Position numbers and translations under genes: made by a program. Shown here piece after piece: positions 1-8,723 of a stretch of DNA of 64,000 bases. How positions within the stretch are numbered: the first letter of the stretch is position 1; every line of letters starts with the position of its first letter. Location: assembly GCF_003945385.1 (NCBI RefSeq), contig NZ_AP018920.1, forward strand, positions 7,006,001 to 7,070,000. Direction: 5' to 3'. This DNA comes from Pseudonocardia autotrophica (GTDB taxonomy: Bacteria > Actinomycetota > Actinomycetes > Mycobacteriales > Pseudonocardiaceae). The notes below the pieces were generated by a model, which saw nothing but the letters and a program-made list of their open reading frames with translations, was not told where the DNA came from and ran no database searches.

Positions 1-1
1 G

Positions 2-478
2 CTGATGCGGCTGGCGATGCTCCTGGTCGACATCCCGGCCACCGCCGAGGACGTCGTGCAGGAGGCGTTCACCGGCCTGCACCGGCACTGGACCGGACTG
101 CGCGACGAGACCGCCGCGGTCGCCTATCTGCGCGCCGCTGTGGTGAACGGTTCCCGGTCGGTGCTGCGCCGCCGCCGGACGGCCCGCGAGTACGTCCCGC
201 CGCACGCGGCCAACGCCCGGTCGGCGGAGTCGCTGGCGATGCTCTCGGCCGAGCACCAGTCGGTGGTCGACGCGCTGGGCCTGCTGCCGCCGCGGCAGCG
301 CGAGGTGCTGGTGCTGCGCTACTACGGCGGCCTGACCGAGTCCGAGATCGCCGAGGCCGCCGGGATGAGCCGCGGCACCGTGAAGTCGACCGCCAGCCGA
401 GCGCTCGACGCGGTCGCCCGCATCATGGAGGAACGTGCCGGCGCTCCCGTGCCGCGCCGTCCGGAGGAGCCGCGATGA
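2..478 (+). CDS. ECF (SigE-type) sigma factor, 5' end outside the window
   Basis: This is the C-terminal part of an extracytoplasmic-function sigma factor, which directs RNA polymerase to a small stress or envelope regulon. Seen: region 2 core (EDVVQEAF) near the start and a region 4 helix-turn-helix (LPPRQREVLVLRYY, then SEIAEAAGMSRGTVKSTASRA) at about residues 93-137. The first in-frame ATG is at 5, but the sequence there already lies inside region 2.1, so the true start is upstream of the window. The stop overlaps the next gene's start as ATGA, so the two are translationally coupled. The length of region 4 and the short linker fit the SigE group of actinobacteria (inference). Confidence 0.85.
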   Translation: MMRLAMLLVDIPATAEDVVQEAFTGLHRHWTGLRDETAAVAYLRAAVVNGSRSVLRRRRTAREYVPPHAANARSAESLAMLSAEHQSVVDALGLLPPRQREVLVLRYYGGLTESEIAEAAGMSRGTVKSTASRALDAVARIMEERAGAPVPRRPEEPR

Positions 479-843
479 CCGGGCCGCAGAACACGGCGCA
501 CGACCCGTACCGGGACGACGCCGAGCGCCGGGTCGGCGAGGCGCTGCACGCGCAGGCCCGCGGCCGGCCGATGCCGCCACCGCGCCCGGCCGGTCCGCCG
601 CCCGGCCCGCCCCGGGTGCCGGGCCGGGTCCCGCCGCCCGTCGCGCCCCGCCCGGCCCCGCCCCAGCAGCGCAGGCCCGCGGCCGCCCCGGTCGCGGCCG
701 CACCCCGGTCCCCGGGCGGCCGGGCGCTCACCGCGCAGATCCTGTGGGCCGCCCTGATCGCGCTGCTCGTGGGCGCACTGCTGGGCGGCGGGATCGCGCT
801 CGTCTCGGTGCTGCTGCCGGGAGCGCTGCCGGCACTGGGCTGA
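475..843 (+). CDS. Proline-rich single-TM protein coupled to the sigma factor
   Basis: I do not recognise a family. The 122-residue protein has a Pro/Ala/Arg-rich soluble N-terminal half and one hydrophobic segment near the C-terminus (about residues 84-118). The ATG at 475 overlaps the sigma factor stop (ATGA) and has a GGAGGAG ribosome site 5 nt away, which fixes the start. Its position directly behind an ECF sigma factor is where an anti-sigma factor often sits, but no zinc-binding anti-sigma motif (H-x3-C-x2-C) is visible, so a regulatory role is only contextual. Confidence 0.6.
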   Translation: MTGPQNTAHDPYRDDAERRVGEALHAQARGRPMPPPRPAGPPPGPPRVPGRVPPPVAPRPAPPQQRRPAAAPVAAAPRSPGGRALTAQILWAALIALLVGALLGGGIALVSVLLPGALPALG

Positions 844-939
844 GCCGGCGATCCGGTTCCCGACCCGGTGTCCGGTTCGTCCTTCCGCTGGTGACGGCGC
901 CGTCGGGCTGCCTGCGGCCCGCCGGTACCGTTTCGCTGC

Positions 940-1833
940 GTGACGGTTCTCGCCGCGACCCAGACGCTCGCACTCGGCCCCTCGTGGCTCGACCCGGCAG
1001 TGATCATCGAGTCCCTCGGCCCGTGGGCCCTGATCGGGCTGGCGGCGATCGTGTTCGCCGAGTGCGGCCTGCTGCTGGGCTTCTTCCTGCCCGGGGACTC
1101 CCTGCTGTTCACCGCGGGGCTGTTCGTCGCCCAGGGTGCGATCGACGTCCCGTTGTGGCTGGTGTGCGTCGTGCTCGTGGCGGCCGCGGTGGCCGGCAAC
1201 GCGGTCGGGTACGGCATCGGCCTGCGGGCCGGTCCGGCCGTCTTCGACCGGCCCCGATCGCGGCTGTTCAACCCGAAGCACGTGGCGAAGACCCACGAGT
1301 TCTTCGAGAAGTTCGGCAACCGGGCGATCGTCCTGGGCCGGTTCGTGCCGATCGTCCGGACGTTCATCACGGTCAGCGCCGGGGTCGCCCGGATGGACGC
1401 GCGGCGCTATCTCACCTACTCGCTGATCGGCGGCATCGCCTGGGCCGCCGGGGTGACCGTGCTCGGGTACTTCCTCGGGCAGTTCGCGATCGTGCGGGAA
1501 CGGATCGACCTGATCCTGGTGACGATCGTGCTGATCTCCGTCGTCCCGATCCTGTTCGAGGTGCTCCGGGCGCGGCTGATGGCGCGGCGCGGCGCTGCGG
1601 TCGCCGGTCCGGGGATGCCGGTCGCCACCGCCACCGCCACCGCCACCGGTGCCGGCGCCGGCGCCGGTGACGTGGATCCGGCGGCCGTCACGACCCGGAT
1701 GCCGGTCGTGCCCCGCCCGGCAGCCGTGCAGCACCCGGCGGACGCTGCCGCTCCGGTGCCGCCGGGCGTCGTCTCCCGGGGGCCGGACCGGCCCGCGGCC
1801 GGGCCGCCGATGCCCCCACGAGAGCCCCGCTGA
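940..1833 (+). CDS. DedA family membrane protein
   Basis: DedA/SNARE-associated family membrane protein of 297 residues. The family is linked to flippase-like lipid handling and membrane homeostasis. Seen: GxFLPGDSLLFTAG-type loop (FFLPGDSLLFTAGLF, about residues 48-62), the conserved GRFVPIVRTFITVSAG segment with its arginine (about residues 134-149), and several hydrophobic helices. The start is GTG at 940. The last roughly 80 residues are a low-complexity Ala/Thr/Gly/Pro tail not usual for the family, partly encoded by a hexanucleotide repeat at 1624-1668. The gene is convergent with the methyltransferase gene downstream. Confidence 0.88.
   Translation: MTVLAATQTLALGPSWLDPAVIIESLGPWALIGLAAIVFAECGLLLGFFLPGDSLLFTAGLFVAQGAIDVPLWLVCVVLVAAAVAGNAVGYGIGLRAGPAVFDRPRSRLFNPKHVAKTHEFFEKFGNRAIVLGRFVPIVRTFITVSAGVARMDARRYLTYSLIGGIAWAAGVTVLGYFLGQFAIVRERIDLILVTIVLISVVPILFEVLRARLMARRGAAVAGPGMPVATATATATGAGAGAGDVDPAAVTTRMPVVPRPAAVQHPADAAAPVPPGVVSRGPDRPAAGPPMPPREPR
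1624..1668. repeat. Hexanucleotide tandem repeat inside dedA-like gene
   Basis: Four GCCACC units are followed by three GCCGGC/T units. They encode an Ala-Thr then Ala-Gly run in the C-terminal tail of the DedA protein. Because the unit is six bases, length changes would keep the frame. Confidence 0.8.
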
Positions 1834-1971
1834 CCTGATCCGGCCTGATCCGGGCGGTTCCGACGGCCGCCGGCGGCACATCTCCGGCCGGGGCCGCACC
1901 CGCCGGAGCCGGCCCGGCCACACCACACGAGCCCGCCCCGGCCGCACCACACGTCGCGGGTCCGGGGCCGG

Positions 1972-2625
1972 TCACCAGGCGTCGGACAGGTCGGCGTGCC
2001 GCCGGACCCAGGAGTGCATGACGATCCCCGCGGCCACCCCGGCGTTGATCGACCGGGTGGAGCCGAACTGGGCGATCGAGACGGCGAGATCGGCGGCGGC
2101 CCGGATCTCCGGCGACAGGCCGGGGCCCTCGGAGCCGAACAGCAGCACGCAGTCGCGGGGCAGCTCCGTCCGCTCCAGCCGGGTCGCGCCGGGCAGGTTG
2201 TCCACCGCGACCAGCGCGAGCCCGTGTTCCCGGGCGAATCCGACCAGCCCGGCGGCCTCGGGATGGTGGTGCAGCGCGAGGTAGCGGTCGGTGACCATCG
2301 CACCGCGCCGGTTCCAGCGCCGTCGTCCGACGATGTGCACCCCACCGGCACCGAACGCGTTCGCCGTGCGCACGACGGTGCCGATGTTGTGGTCGTGCCC
2401 GAGGTTCTCGATCGCGACGTGGAACGGATGGGCCCTGGCGGCCAGGTCCTCGGCGACGGCCTCGCGCCGCCAGTACCGGTAGGCGTCGACGACGTTGCGC
2501 CGATCGCCCTGTTCGAGCAGCTCCGGATCCCACCGGTCGCCGTCGGGCAACGGCCCCTCCCAGGGCCCCACGCCGACCTGCCCCGGCACCGACCACTCGC
2601 TCGGCCCGGGCTCGGACGTGCTCAC
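1972..2625 (-). CDS. SpoU/TrmH family RNA 2'-O-methyltransferase
   Basis: SAM-dependent ribose methyltransferase of the SPOUT superfamily, acting on tRNA or rRNA (substrate not determinable). Seen: motif 1 NLGHDHNIGTVVRTANAFG, motif 2 LLFGSEGPGLSPE and motif 3 STRSINAGVAAGI, which together form the trefoil-knot SAM site. I chose GTG at 2625 because it overlaps the pyrE stop as GTGA; a longer upstream frame is only read-through of pyrE in another frame. It is third in a coupled SDR-pyrE-spoU operon, an order often seen in actinomycetes. Confidence 0.9.
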   Translation of the reverse strand: MSTSEPGPSEWSVPGQVGVGPWEGPLPDGDRWDPELLEQGDRRNVVDAYRYWRREAVAEDLAARAHPFHVAIENLGHDHNIGTVVRTANAFGAGGVHIVGRRRWNRRGAMVTDRYLALHHHPEAAGLVGFAREHGLALVAVDNLPGATRLERTELPRDCVLLFGSEGPGLSPEIRAAADLAVSIAQFGSTRSINAGVAAGIVMHSWVRRHADLSDAW

Positions 2626-3179
2626 CCCAGCTGCAGGTCCGCCAGCCCCAGCAGCGCCCGGTACGGCACTCCCTCGGCCTCGACGGCCTGCCGTGCCCCG
2701 GTGTCCCGGTCGACGACGGTGCACACCCCGACGATGTCCGCACCGGCGTCACGCACCGACCGGACCGCGGTCAGCACCGAGTCACCGGTGGTGGAGGTGT
2801 CCTCGACGACCAGCACCGGCCGTCCGACGATGTCCGGGCCCTCGATGAGCCGCTGCATGCCGTGCCGCTTGGTCTCCTTGCGGACGACGAACGCGTCCAC
2901 CGGCGCGGCATCGGACTCCTGCGCGGCGGCGTGCAACACCGCGGTCGCGACCGGATCGGCCCCGAGCGTCAGGCCGCCGACGGAGCGGTAGGACCAGTCC
3001 GCGGTCAGCGCCCGCACCAGCCTGCCGATCAGCGGCGACGCCTCGTGGTGCAGCGTGACCCGGCGCAGGTCGACGTAGTAGTCGGCCTCCGCGCCGGAGG
3101 ACAGCACGACCTTCTCGTGCACGACGGCGATCTCCCGGACCAGTGCGGCCAGCCGGGCCCGGTCGGCGTGCGCGCTCAT
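2622..3179 (-). CDS. pyrE: Orotate phosphoribosyltransferase
   Basis: Transfers phosphoribosyl from PRPP to orotate, giving OMP in de novo pyrimidine synthesis in the cytosol. It has 185 residues, normal for actinobacterial PyrE. Seen: the PRPP-binding signature [14 protein letters not shown] at about residues 117-130, and a flexible-loop region with [12 protein letters not shown] just before it. The ATG at 3179 overlaps the stop of the upstream SDR gene (ATGA) and its own stop overlaps the methyltransferase start (GTGA), so the three genes form one translationally coupled unit. Confidence 0.93.
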   Translation of the reverse strand: MSAHADRARLAALVREIAVVHEKVVLSSGAEADYYVDLRRVTLHHEASPLIGRLVRALTADWSYRSVGGLTLGADPVATAVLHAAAQESDAAPVDAFVVRKETKRHGMQRLIEGPDIVGRPVLVVEDTSTTGDSVLTAVRSVRDAGADIVGVCTVVDRDTGARQAVEAEGVPYRALLGLADLQLG

Positions 3180-3949
3180 GTGCGGTCCCGGTCGAAGGCC
3201 GCCGTGATCCGCCGCAGGACACCGCGCGGAATCACCCCGACCAGCCCGACGATCGCCTTGTACTGCCTCGAGGGCACCGACACCACCCGTCCCCTGTCCA
3301 AGTCCGCGAGTGCCTCGTCGACGACCTGCGAGGCCTCCAGCCAGAGCGGTCCGCGCCGGGCACCGACGTCGATCCCGGCCCGCTCGTGGAACTCCGTACG
3401 TACGTATCCGGGGCACAGCGCCATCACCCGCACCCCGGTGCCCTGCAGCGACGCCGCCACGCCCTCGCTGAACGAGATGACCCACGCCTTGTCGGCCGGA
3501 TAGGTCGATCCGCGCCCGGCGAGGAACCCGGCGACGCTGGCCACGTTCAGCACGGCGCCCGCGCCCCGGTCGACCATCCCCGGCAGCACCGCACGGGTCA
3601 GCTCCAGCACGCTCGCCACGTTGACCTGGAGCTGCCGGGTCAGCTCGGCGGGCTCGTTCTCCAGGAACGGGGCACCGAGCGCGAGCCCGGCGTTGTTGAC
3701 GAGCAGGTCGACGGGGGCGACGTCCGGGTCGGCGAGCCTGCGGACCACCCGCAGGCGCTCCTCGGCATCGGCGAGATCGGCGGGCAGTACCTCGACCGCG
3801 ACACCGAGGTCGCGATACCGGTTCGCGGCGGCCTGCAAACGGTCGGCGTCGCGGGCCACGAGAACGAGGTCGCGGCCGTCCGCGGCGAGGCGGTCGGCGA
3901 AGGCGGCCCCGATACCCGACGACGCGCCCGTGATCATGACGGAGGGCAC
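3176..3949 (-). CDS. Short-chain dehydrogenase/reductase
   Basis: Classical SDR oxidoreductase of 257 residues with an intact active site. Seen: nucleotide motif GASSGIG (residues 8-14), NNAG (about 85-88), catalytic serine in the VASVAG stretch (S138) and Y150-x3-K154. The cofactor is probably NADPH, judged from the arginine in VARDADR (inference). The substrate is not predictable. The start is GTG at 3949. First gene of the coupled pyrE operon and divergent from the monooxygenase gene. Confidence 0.88.
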   Translation of the reverse strand: MPSVMITGASSGIGAAFADRLAADGRDLVLVARDADRLQAAANRYRDLGVAVEVLPADLADAEERLRVVRRLADPDVAPVDLLVNNAGLALGAPFLENEPAELTRQLQVNVASVLELTRAVLPGMVDRGAGAVLNVASVAGFLAGRGSTYPADKAWVISFSEGVAASLQGTGVRVMALCPGYVRTEFHERAGIDVGARRGPLWLEASQVVDEALADLDRGRVVSVPSRQYKAIVGLVGVIPRGVLRRITAAFDRDRT

Positions 3950-4101
3950 CAGGCAACCCTAGTCCGTCGCTCCGGGGCCGACACATCGTGACGGGGTTAC
4001 CGGCCGGTTGGTGTGACCCCGGCGACAATGACGCGGCGTAACGCCGTGAGACGGGCCGCTCTCGCGTGCCCGACCGTTATGCAGCCTTTACCGTCAGGGG
4101 C

Positions 4102-5700
4102 ATGACGTCCGAGGCGCCGCCGCTACCGCGACCGGCCGAGCCGTCCTCCCCGGACGCCGGCGGACTCCCCACCGGCCCGTCGCCGCGACACTCCCGGGTC
4201 GCCGTCATCGGTGCAGGTTTCACCGGTCTGGCGGTCGGGCTGGCGCTGCTGCGCCGGGGGGTCCACGACTTCGTCCTGCTCGAGCGGGCCGACGACGTCG
4301 GCGGGGTGTGGCGGGACAACACCTATCCCGGGGTCGGTGTCGACACCCCCTCGCCGCTCTACCAGCTCCGCGCGATGACCAATCCCGACTGGTCGGACCT
4401 GTACGCGCCCGGTCACGAGGTGCAGGACTACGCGCGCCGGCTCGCCCACTCGACCGGGTTGTCCCAGCACGTGCGGTTCGGCGCCGACGTGCACTCCGCG
4501 CGGTGGGACGATGCCGACGCCCACTGGCGGATCGACACCCCGCTCGGCGAGTTCACCGCCGACGTCATGGTCAGCGCGGCCGGCCTGGTCGCCGACCCGA
4601 AGCTGCCCGACGTGCCGGGCCTGCGCGAGTTCCGCGGCCCGGTGTTCCACTCGGCACGCTGGGACCACTCGGTCGATCTCACCGGCAAGCGGGTCGCCGT
4701 GGTGGGCACCGGCGCGACCGCCATCCAGCTGGTCCCGGAGCTGCAGTCGCAGGTCGACGAGCTGCACGTGCTGCAGCGATCCCCCGCGTGGATCATGCCG
4801 AAGCCGGGCAACCCGGTCGGCCGGCTGGCGCGCCGCGCGCTGGCCGCCAGCCCGGCTCTGACCAGGATGCAGTTCGACCTGATCTACGCCGGTGCCGAGC
4901 TGCTCGCGGCGACCCGGCGCTCCCGGGTGCTGCGCGACGCGCTGACCCGGGTCGGCAGGCGGCACCTCGCCGCGCAGGTCCCGGATCCGGAGCTGCGCGA
5001 CCGGCTGACCCCGGACTTCGACTACGCCTGCAAGCGCCCGCTGGTGTCGAACAGCTACCTGCCCGCGATGAGCGCGGAGAACTGCACCCTGCACACCGGC
5101 GGGCTGGTGCAGGTCGACGGCGACACCGTCGTCTCCGGTGACGGCACCTCCGCCGAGGTGGACGCGATCGTCCTGACCACCGGTTTCGAGGTCGGCGCGA
5201 CCGCGCCGATCGCGCACCGGCTGTTCGACGCGCAGGGCCGTTCGCTGCACGACCACTGGGACGGGGACCCGCGGGCGTACCTGGGGATGACCTGTCCGAA
5301 CTTCCCGAACCTGTTCCTCATGCAGGGGCCGAACGCGACCAGCGGGGCCAGCTCGACGCTGCTGTTCTCCGAGGCCCAGGCCCGCTACGTCGCGGACGCG
5401 GTCTGCCGGATGGCCGACGAGGGCATCCGGTCGATCGACGTCCGGCCGGAGATCGAGCGGCGCTGGACCGCCCGGATCCGCAGGCGCTCCGCCCGCACCG
5501 TCTACGAGACCGGCGGCTGCTCCAGCTACTACCAGAACGCCGAGGGCGTCAACGTCGTCATGTGGCCCGCGAACACCGCCGAGTACCAGCTGCGGACCCG
5601 GCGGTTCCGGCTCGCACCGTTCCGCGCGCAGCGGGGCCGCACCGGATCCGGACGGCCGCTGGAACCGCTGCGCCCGGTGCGGCTGGCCGCGACCGCCTGA
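4102..5700 (+). CDS. Flavin-containing monooxygenase, Baeyer-Villiger type
   Basis: FAD/NADPH-dependent monooxygenase of about 532 residues, likely oxidising ketones or similar carbonyls. Seen: FAD Rossmann motif VAVIGAGFTGLAVG (about residues 33-46), the Baeyer-Villiger fingerprint F-x-G-x3-H-x3-W-D as FRGPVFHSARWD (about 177-188), and a second Rossmann motif VAVVGTGATAIQ for NADPH. I chose ATG at 4102; an upstream GTG/ATG frame to 4066 adds 12 residues without a good ribosome site. The extended proline-rich N-terminus is unremarkable. A short hairpin overlaps its stop. Confidence 0.88.
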   Translation: MTSEAPPLPRPAEPSSPDAGGLPTGPSPRHSRVAVIGAGFTGLAVGLALLRRGVHDFVLLERADDVGGVWRDNTYPGVGVDTPSPLYQLRAMTNPDWSDLYAPGHEVQDYARRLAHSTGLSQHVRFGADVHSARWDDADAHWRIDTPLGEFTADVMVSAAGLVADPKLPDVPGLREFRGPVFHSARWDHSVDLTGKRVAVVGTGATAIQLVPELQSQVDELHVLQRSPAWIMPKPGNPVGRLARRALAASPALTRMQFDLIYAGAELLAATRRSRVLRDALTRVGRRHLAAQVPDPELRDRLTPDFDYACKRPLVSNSYLPAMSAENCTLHTGGLVQVDGDTVVSGDGTSAEVDAIVLTTGFEVGATAPIAHRLFDAQGRSLHDHWDGDPRAYLGMTCPNFPNLFLMQGPNATSGASSTLLFSEAQARYVADAVCRMADEGIRSIDVRPEIERRWTARIRRRSARTVYETGGCSSYYQNAEGVNVVMWPANTAEYQLRTRRFRLAPFRAQRGRTGSGRPLEPLRPVRLAATA

Positions 5701-5715
5701 CCCGGCCCGGTCAGG
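5696..5715. terminator. Candidate short bidirectional hairpin
   Basis: CCTGACC pairs with GGTCAGG across a 6-nt loop between the convergent monooxygenase and deaminase genes and overlaps both stop codons. There is no T-tract, so the assignment is weak. Confidence 0.35.
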
Positions 5716-6706
5716 GCCGCCAGCCGGCGACCTCGGCGAGTAGCGCGTCCCGGGTGGCGGCGTCCACGAACGACGCCTCCATCGAGTTCGCCGCCAGGGT
5801 CCGCAGCTGCTCGGCCGACAGGCCGAGACCGTCCCGGACCGCGGTGTAGTTCCGGTCGGCGTAGCCGCCGAAGTACGCCGGATCGTCGGAGTGCACGGAC
5901 ACCTTCAATCCGGCGGCGAGCATCTCGGGCAGCGGGTGCAGCCCGATGCCGGGGACGCAGCCCAGGCGCACGTTCGACAGCGGGCAGACGGTCAGCGGGG
6001 TGCCGTCCCGGCGCAGCCGCGCGACCAGGTCGTCGTCCTCGACCGCCCGGATGCCGTGATCCACCCGCAGCACGCCGAGCTCGTCGAGTGCCTCCCGGAC
6101 GTAGCCGGCCGGGCCCTCCTCGCCGGCGTGCGCCACCGGCTTGAGCCCCAGGCCCCGGGCCCGGTCGAAGACGTCGGTGAACTTCGACGGCGGATGCCCG
6201 ACCTCGGCCGAGTCCAGGCCGACGCCGACGATCCGGTCCAGGTGCGGCTCGGCGGCCCGCAGCGTGTCCGCCGCCTCGGACGCCGGCCGGTCGCGCAGGA
6301 AACAGAGGATCAGCCCGGCCGACACGCTGCCGGCATGCTCGTCGACGGCGTCGGTCAGGCCACCGATCACGTCCTCGATCGGGATCCCCCTGGCGGTGTG
6401 CGCCTGCGGGTCGAAGAACATCTCGACGTGCCGGACGCCCTCGCCGGGGCAGCGCCGCAGGTACGCCGAGGCCAGCTCGGCGAAGTCCGCGCGGGTGCGC
6501 AGGACGGCCATGTTGGCGTAGTACACGTCGAGGAACGACTGCAGGTCGGTGAACTCGTAGCGCGCCCGCAGGTCCTCGACGTCGCGATAGGGCAGTGCGA
6601 CGTCGTTGCGGGCGGCGAGCTCGAAGACCGTCTCCGGCTCGAGCGTGCCCTCGATGTGCAGGTGCAGCTCCGCCTTCGGCAGCGGCGGGATCCCCGTCGT
6701 CGTCAT
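5711..6706 (-). CDS. Adenosine deaminase superfamily enzyme, probably adenine deaminase
   Basis: Zinc-dependent purine deaminase of 331 residues. Seen: metal ligands in HLHIEG (H15, H17), H193 and catalytic E196 in AHAGEEG, H217 in DHGI and D274 in HSDDPAYFGGY. The N-terminal LPKAELHLHIEGTLEPE and the SDDPAYFGGY ending resemble the bacterial and fungal adenine deaminases (Ade type) more than true adenosine deaminases. I therefore favour adenine to hypoxanthine in purine salvage; the generic label would be adenosine deaminase. It is convergent with the monooxygenase. Confidence 0.82.
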   Translation of the reverse strand: MTTTGIPPLPKAELHLHIEGTLEPETVFELAARNDVALPYRDVEDLRARYEFTDLQSFLDVYYANMAVLRTRADFAELASAYLRRCPGEGVRHVEMFFDPQAHTARGIPIEDVIGGLTDAVDEHAGSVSAGLILCFLRDRPASEAADTLRAAEPHLDRIVGVGLDSAEVGHPPSKFTDVFDRARGLGLKPVAHAGEEGPAGYVREALDELGVLRVDHGIRAVEDDDLVARLRRDGTPLTVCPLSNVRLGCVPGIGLHPLPEMLAAGLKVSVHSDDPAYFGGYADRNYTAVRDGLGLSAEQLRTLAANSMEASFVDAATRDALLAEVAGWRP

Positions 6707-6760
6707 CCGACGATCATCCCGGCCCGCCGGGGCCCCCTGCCACCCCGGCGCCGCATCGGA

Positions 6761-7906
6761 TCAGCCGCCGGTGACGGTGGCCGTGGTGTGCGCCGAGCCG
6801 ATCCGGCGCCGCGCACGGTCGCGGGCGGCCGCGGCCGCCCGGGCACGCTGCTCGGGTGTCCGCAGCGATCCGCCGACGTAGTGGTCGGAGCGCCCGCATC
6901 CGGGCGCCGTACCGACCGACCGGCCCGCGCCGGGCCGGGACGGCAGGTCCGGCAGCCGCGACGGGGTGCGCAACGGCTGCTGTGCGACGGGCGCCCGGTC
7001 GCAGCCGGGGGCAGGGACGGGCCGGCGCGGGGCCACGGGCATCCTCGGCTCGGATGCTGCCGGCTCGGGTGCCGGCCCGGACGCGGTGGGCACGGGCACT
7101 CCCGGCACGGACACCGCCGGCACGGACGACCCCGGCATCACCGGGGCCACCGGGGCCACCGGGGCCGCCGATTCCCGGGCCGCCGGGGCGCCCGGCGCGC
7201 CGGGCGCCGGCATCAGCGGCTCGCGGGTGGCGTCGGAGACGATCTGGGCGCCGCGGCGCGCGGCCCGCAGACCCGCGTCCACCGCACGCCGGGGGAGCTC
7301 CAGCAGGGCCACCGCCGGGCGGCCCGGCTCCGGGAGGCCGACCGGGCGGTCCGTGTCGATGACGGACTCGGCGGCGCGCTCGGTGCGCACCGTGACCACT
7401 CGCACCCCGGTGCCGTCGAGCATCCCGGCGAGGCCTGCGGTGAAGGCCAGCGCCCACGCGGTCACGGGATCGTCGCCCGGATCGGGTGATGCACCGACCG
7501 CGATCACCGTGCCGGATCCGCGGCGCAGCATCCCGGGGAGCGCGGCGTGGGTCAGCCGCATCGTCGCCGTGATGCCCAGGTCGATCCGGGACTGCTGCTC
7601 GTCGACGGACTCCGGCGCGCCCGGCCCGGCGTGACCCGGGATCGCGTCGTGCACCAGGACGTCCGGTGCGGGAGCCCCGGGGCCGCCGAGCAGCGCCTCG
7701 AGCCGGAACAGCCCGCGTCGGGTCGCGAGATCGGCGACGAGGGCGTCGGCCCGGACGTCGTAGCGCGCGGTGAGCGCCCGCGCCGTCACGTGCAGCCGGT
7801 CCGGATCCCGGCCGACGAGGATCAGATCGTGTCCGCGGGAGGCCAACCGGTCGGCCAGTACCGCGCCGATCCCGGAGCCACCGCCCGTGATGAGTGCCAG
7901 AGCCAC
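6761..7906 (-). CDS. Degenerate SDR-fold protein with long Pro/Ala-rich tail
   Basis: The N-terminal 200 residues align by eye with the intact SDR at 3176-3949: GGGSGIG nucleotide motif near residue 9, and GTGVRV later. However, NNAG is VHD, and the catalytic Y-x3-K is replaced by D-x3-T (DPVTAW where YPADKAW is expected). Dehydrogenase activity is therefore unlikely, though nucleotide binding may persist. Residues about 225-381 are low-complexity Pro/Ala/Val repeats ending in an Arg/Ala-rich helix. GTG at 7906 is used as start; no strong ribosome site is visible. The function is unknown. Confidence 0.7.
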   Translation of the reverse strand: MALALITGGGSGIGAVLADRLASRGHDLILVGRDPDRLHVTARALTARYDVRADALVADLATRRGLFRLEALLGGPGAPAPDVLVHDAIPGHAGPGAPESVDEQQSRIDLGITATMRLTHAALPGMLRRGSGTVIAVGASPDPGDDPVTAWALAFTAGLAGMLDGTGVRVVTVRTERAAESVIDTDRPVGLPEPGRPAVALLELPRRAVDAGLRAARRGAQIVSDATREPLMPAPGAPGAPAARESAAPVAPVAPVMPGSSVPAVSVPGVPVPTASGPAPEPAASEPRMPVAPRRPVPAPGCDRAPVAQQPLRTPSRLPDLPSRPGAGRSVGTAPGCGRSDHYVGGSLRTPEQRARAAAAARDRARRRIGSAHTTATVTGG

Positions 7907-7996
7907 CCGAAAAGGGTATCGAGACCCGATCGGGCTAGCGCGTTCGGGTGGTCACTTCACGTATGCGTTGATCTACGCTACGTATATACGCCCTGA
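7907..7996. promoter_or_regulatory. AT-rich upstream region with palindrome
   Basis: This intergenic stretch upstream of the degenerate SDR gene is AT-rich for the window. It contains a perfect 10-bp palindrome CGTATATACG at 7981-7990 next to a looser inverted arrangement of CGTATGCGT and ACGCTACG. It is a candidate promoter or operator; the regulator is unknown. Confidence 0.35.
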
Positions 7997-8644
7997 TCAG
8001 GACTCGACCGCGGGACGCTTGGCGTGCATGCCCTCCTCGAGCGCCGTCGCCACCTCGGCGAGATCGGCGAGCAGGTCCTGCATCCGGTCGGCGGAGATGC
8101 CGACCGGGGCTGCGGCGAGCACCCAGGTGTCCTCGGCCCAGAGCAGCTCGACGTCCTCGCCGACCGCGTCGCTGGCGTCGGCCAGCCGCGGGGTGAGCAG
8201 CGGGCGGACGGCGTCGGCGTCGCTGACGAAGGCGTAGCGCTCACCGACCGGCTCCAGCAGGTCCAGCCCGGCGTCGTCGGGGAGCGGGGCGGAGGGCAGC
8301 CGCAGCTCGACCGCGGCGGGCAGCGGGTCCTGGACCTGGACCGCACACAGCACCGAGCTGATCCGCCCGGCCTGCTCGTGGTCGAACGCGTGCGCCCGGC
8401 GCGGCCCGTCCGGCGTCGGGACGTCGCCGGACACCAGGTTGCGCGCGACACCCGGCCCGCCCTGGTGGATCGTGCCGTAGCGCCAGCGGCTGGGCAGTAC
8501 CGGATCGGAGTCCAGGTACTCCCACTCGCGCATCGACGCCCAGCGCTTCCGGTCACGCGTGGCACCGCCACGGAACCGGTCGAAGACCAGCAGACCGACG
8601 CCGACGACGATCGCGAGGACGGCGATGACGAACCAGACCGACAT
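7997..8644 (-). CDS. Membrane-anchored protein of unknown function
   Basis: 215 residues. A single N-terminal hydrophobic helix (about residues 2-22, SVWFVIAVLAIVVGVGLLVF) is followed by a positively charged stretch and a soluble acidic domain. I know no family for it. ATG at 8644 is chosen because the membrane anchor starts directly after it; the longer frame upstream has no coding character. It lies 79 bp downstream of the T7SS-linked genes on the same strand and could be co-transcribed with them. Confidence 0.65.
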   Translation of the reverse strand: MSVWFVIAVLAIVVGVGLLVFDRFRGGATRDRKRWASMREWEYLDSDPVLPSRWRYGTIHQGGPGVARNLVSGDVPTPDGPRRAHAFDHEQAGRISSVLCAVQVQDPLPAAVELRLPSAPLPDDAGLDLLEPVGERYAFVSDADAVRPLLTPRLADASDAVGEDVELLWAEDTWVLAAAPVGISADRMQDLLADLAEVATALEEGMHAKRPAVES

Positions 8645-8723
8645 GCCGCGGAGCGTAGTCCCGATTCGGGCGCCGAGCTGGTAGCGCCACGGCCCGGACG
8701 TGCACCTTCCGGGTGCCGATGGC

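Noticed and set aside
322..1950. 542-codon minus-strand frame opposite sigma and DedA genes
   Set aside because: Arg/Pro/Gly-rich low-information translation over genes with clear homology on the other strand.
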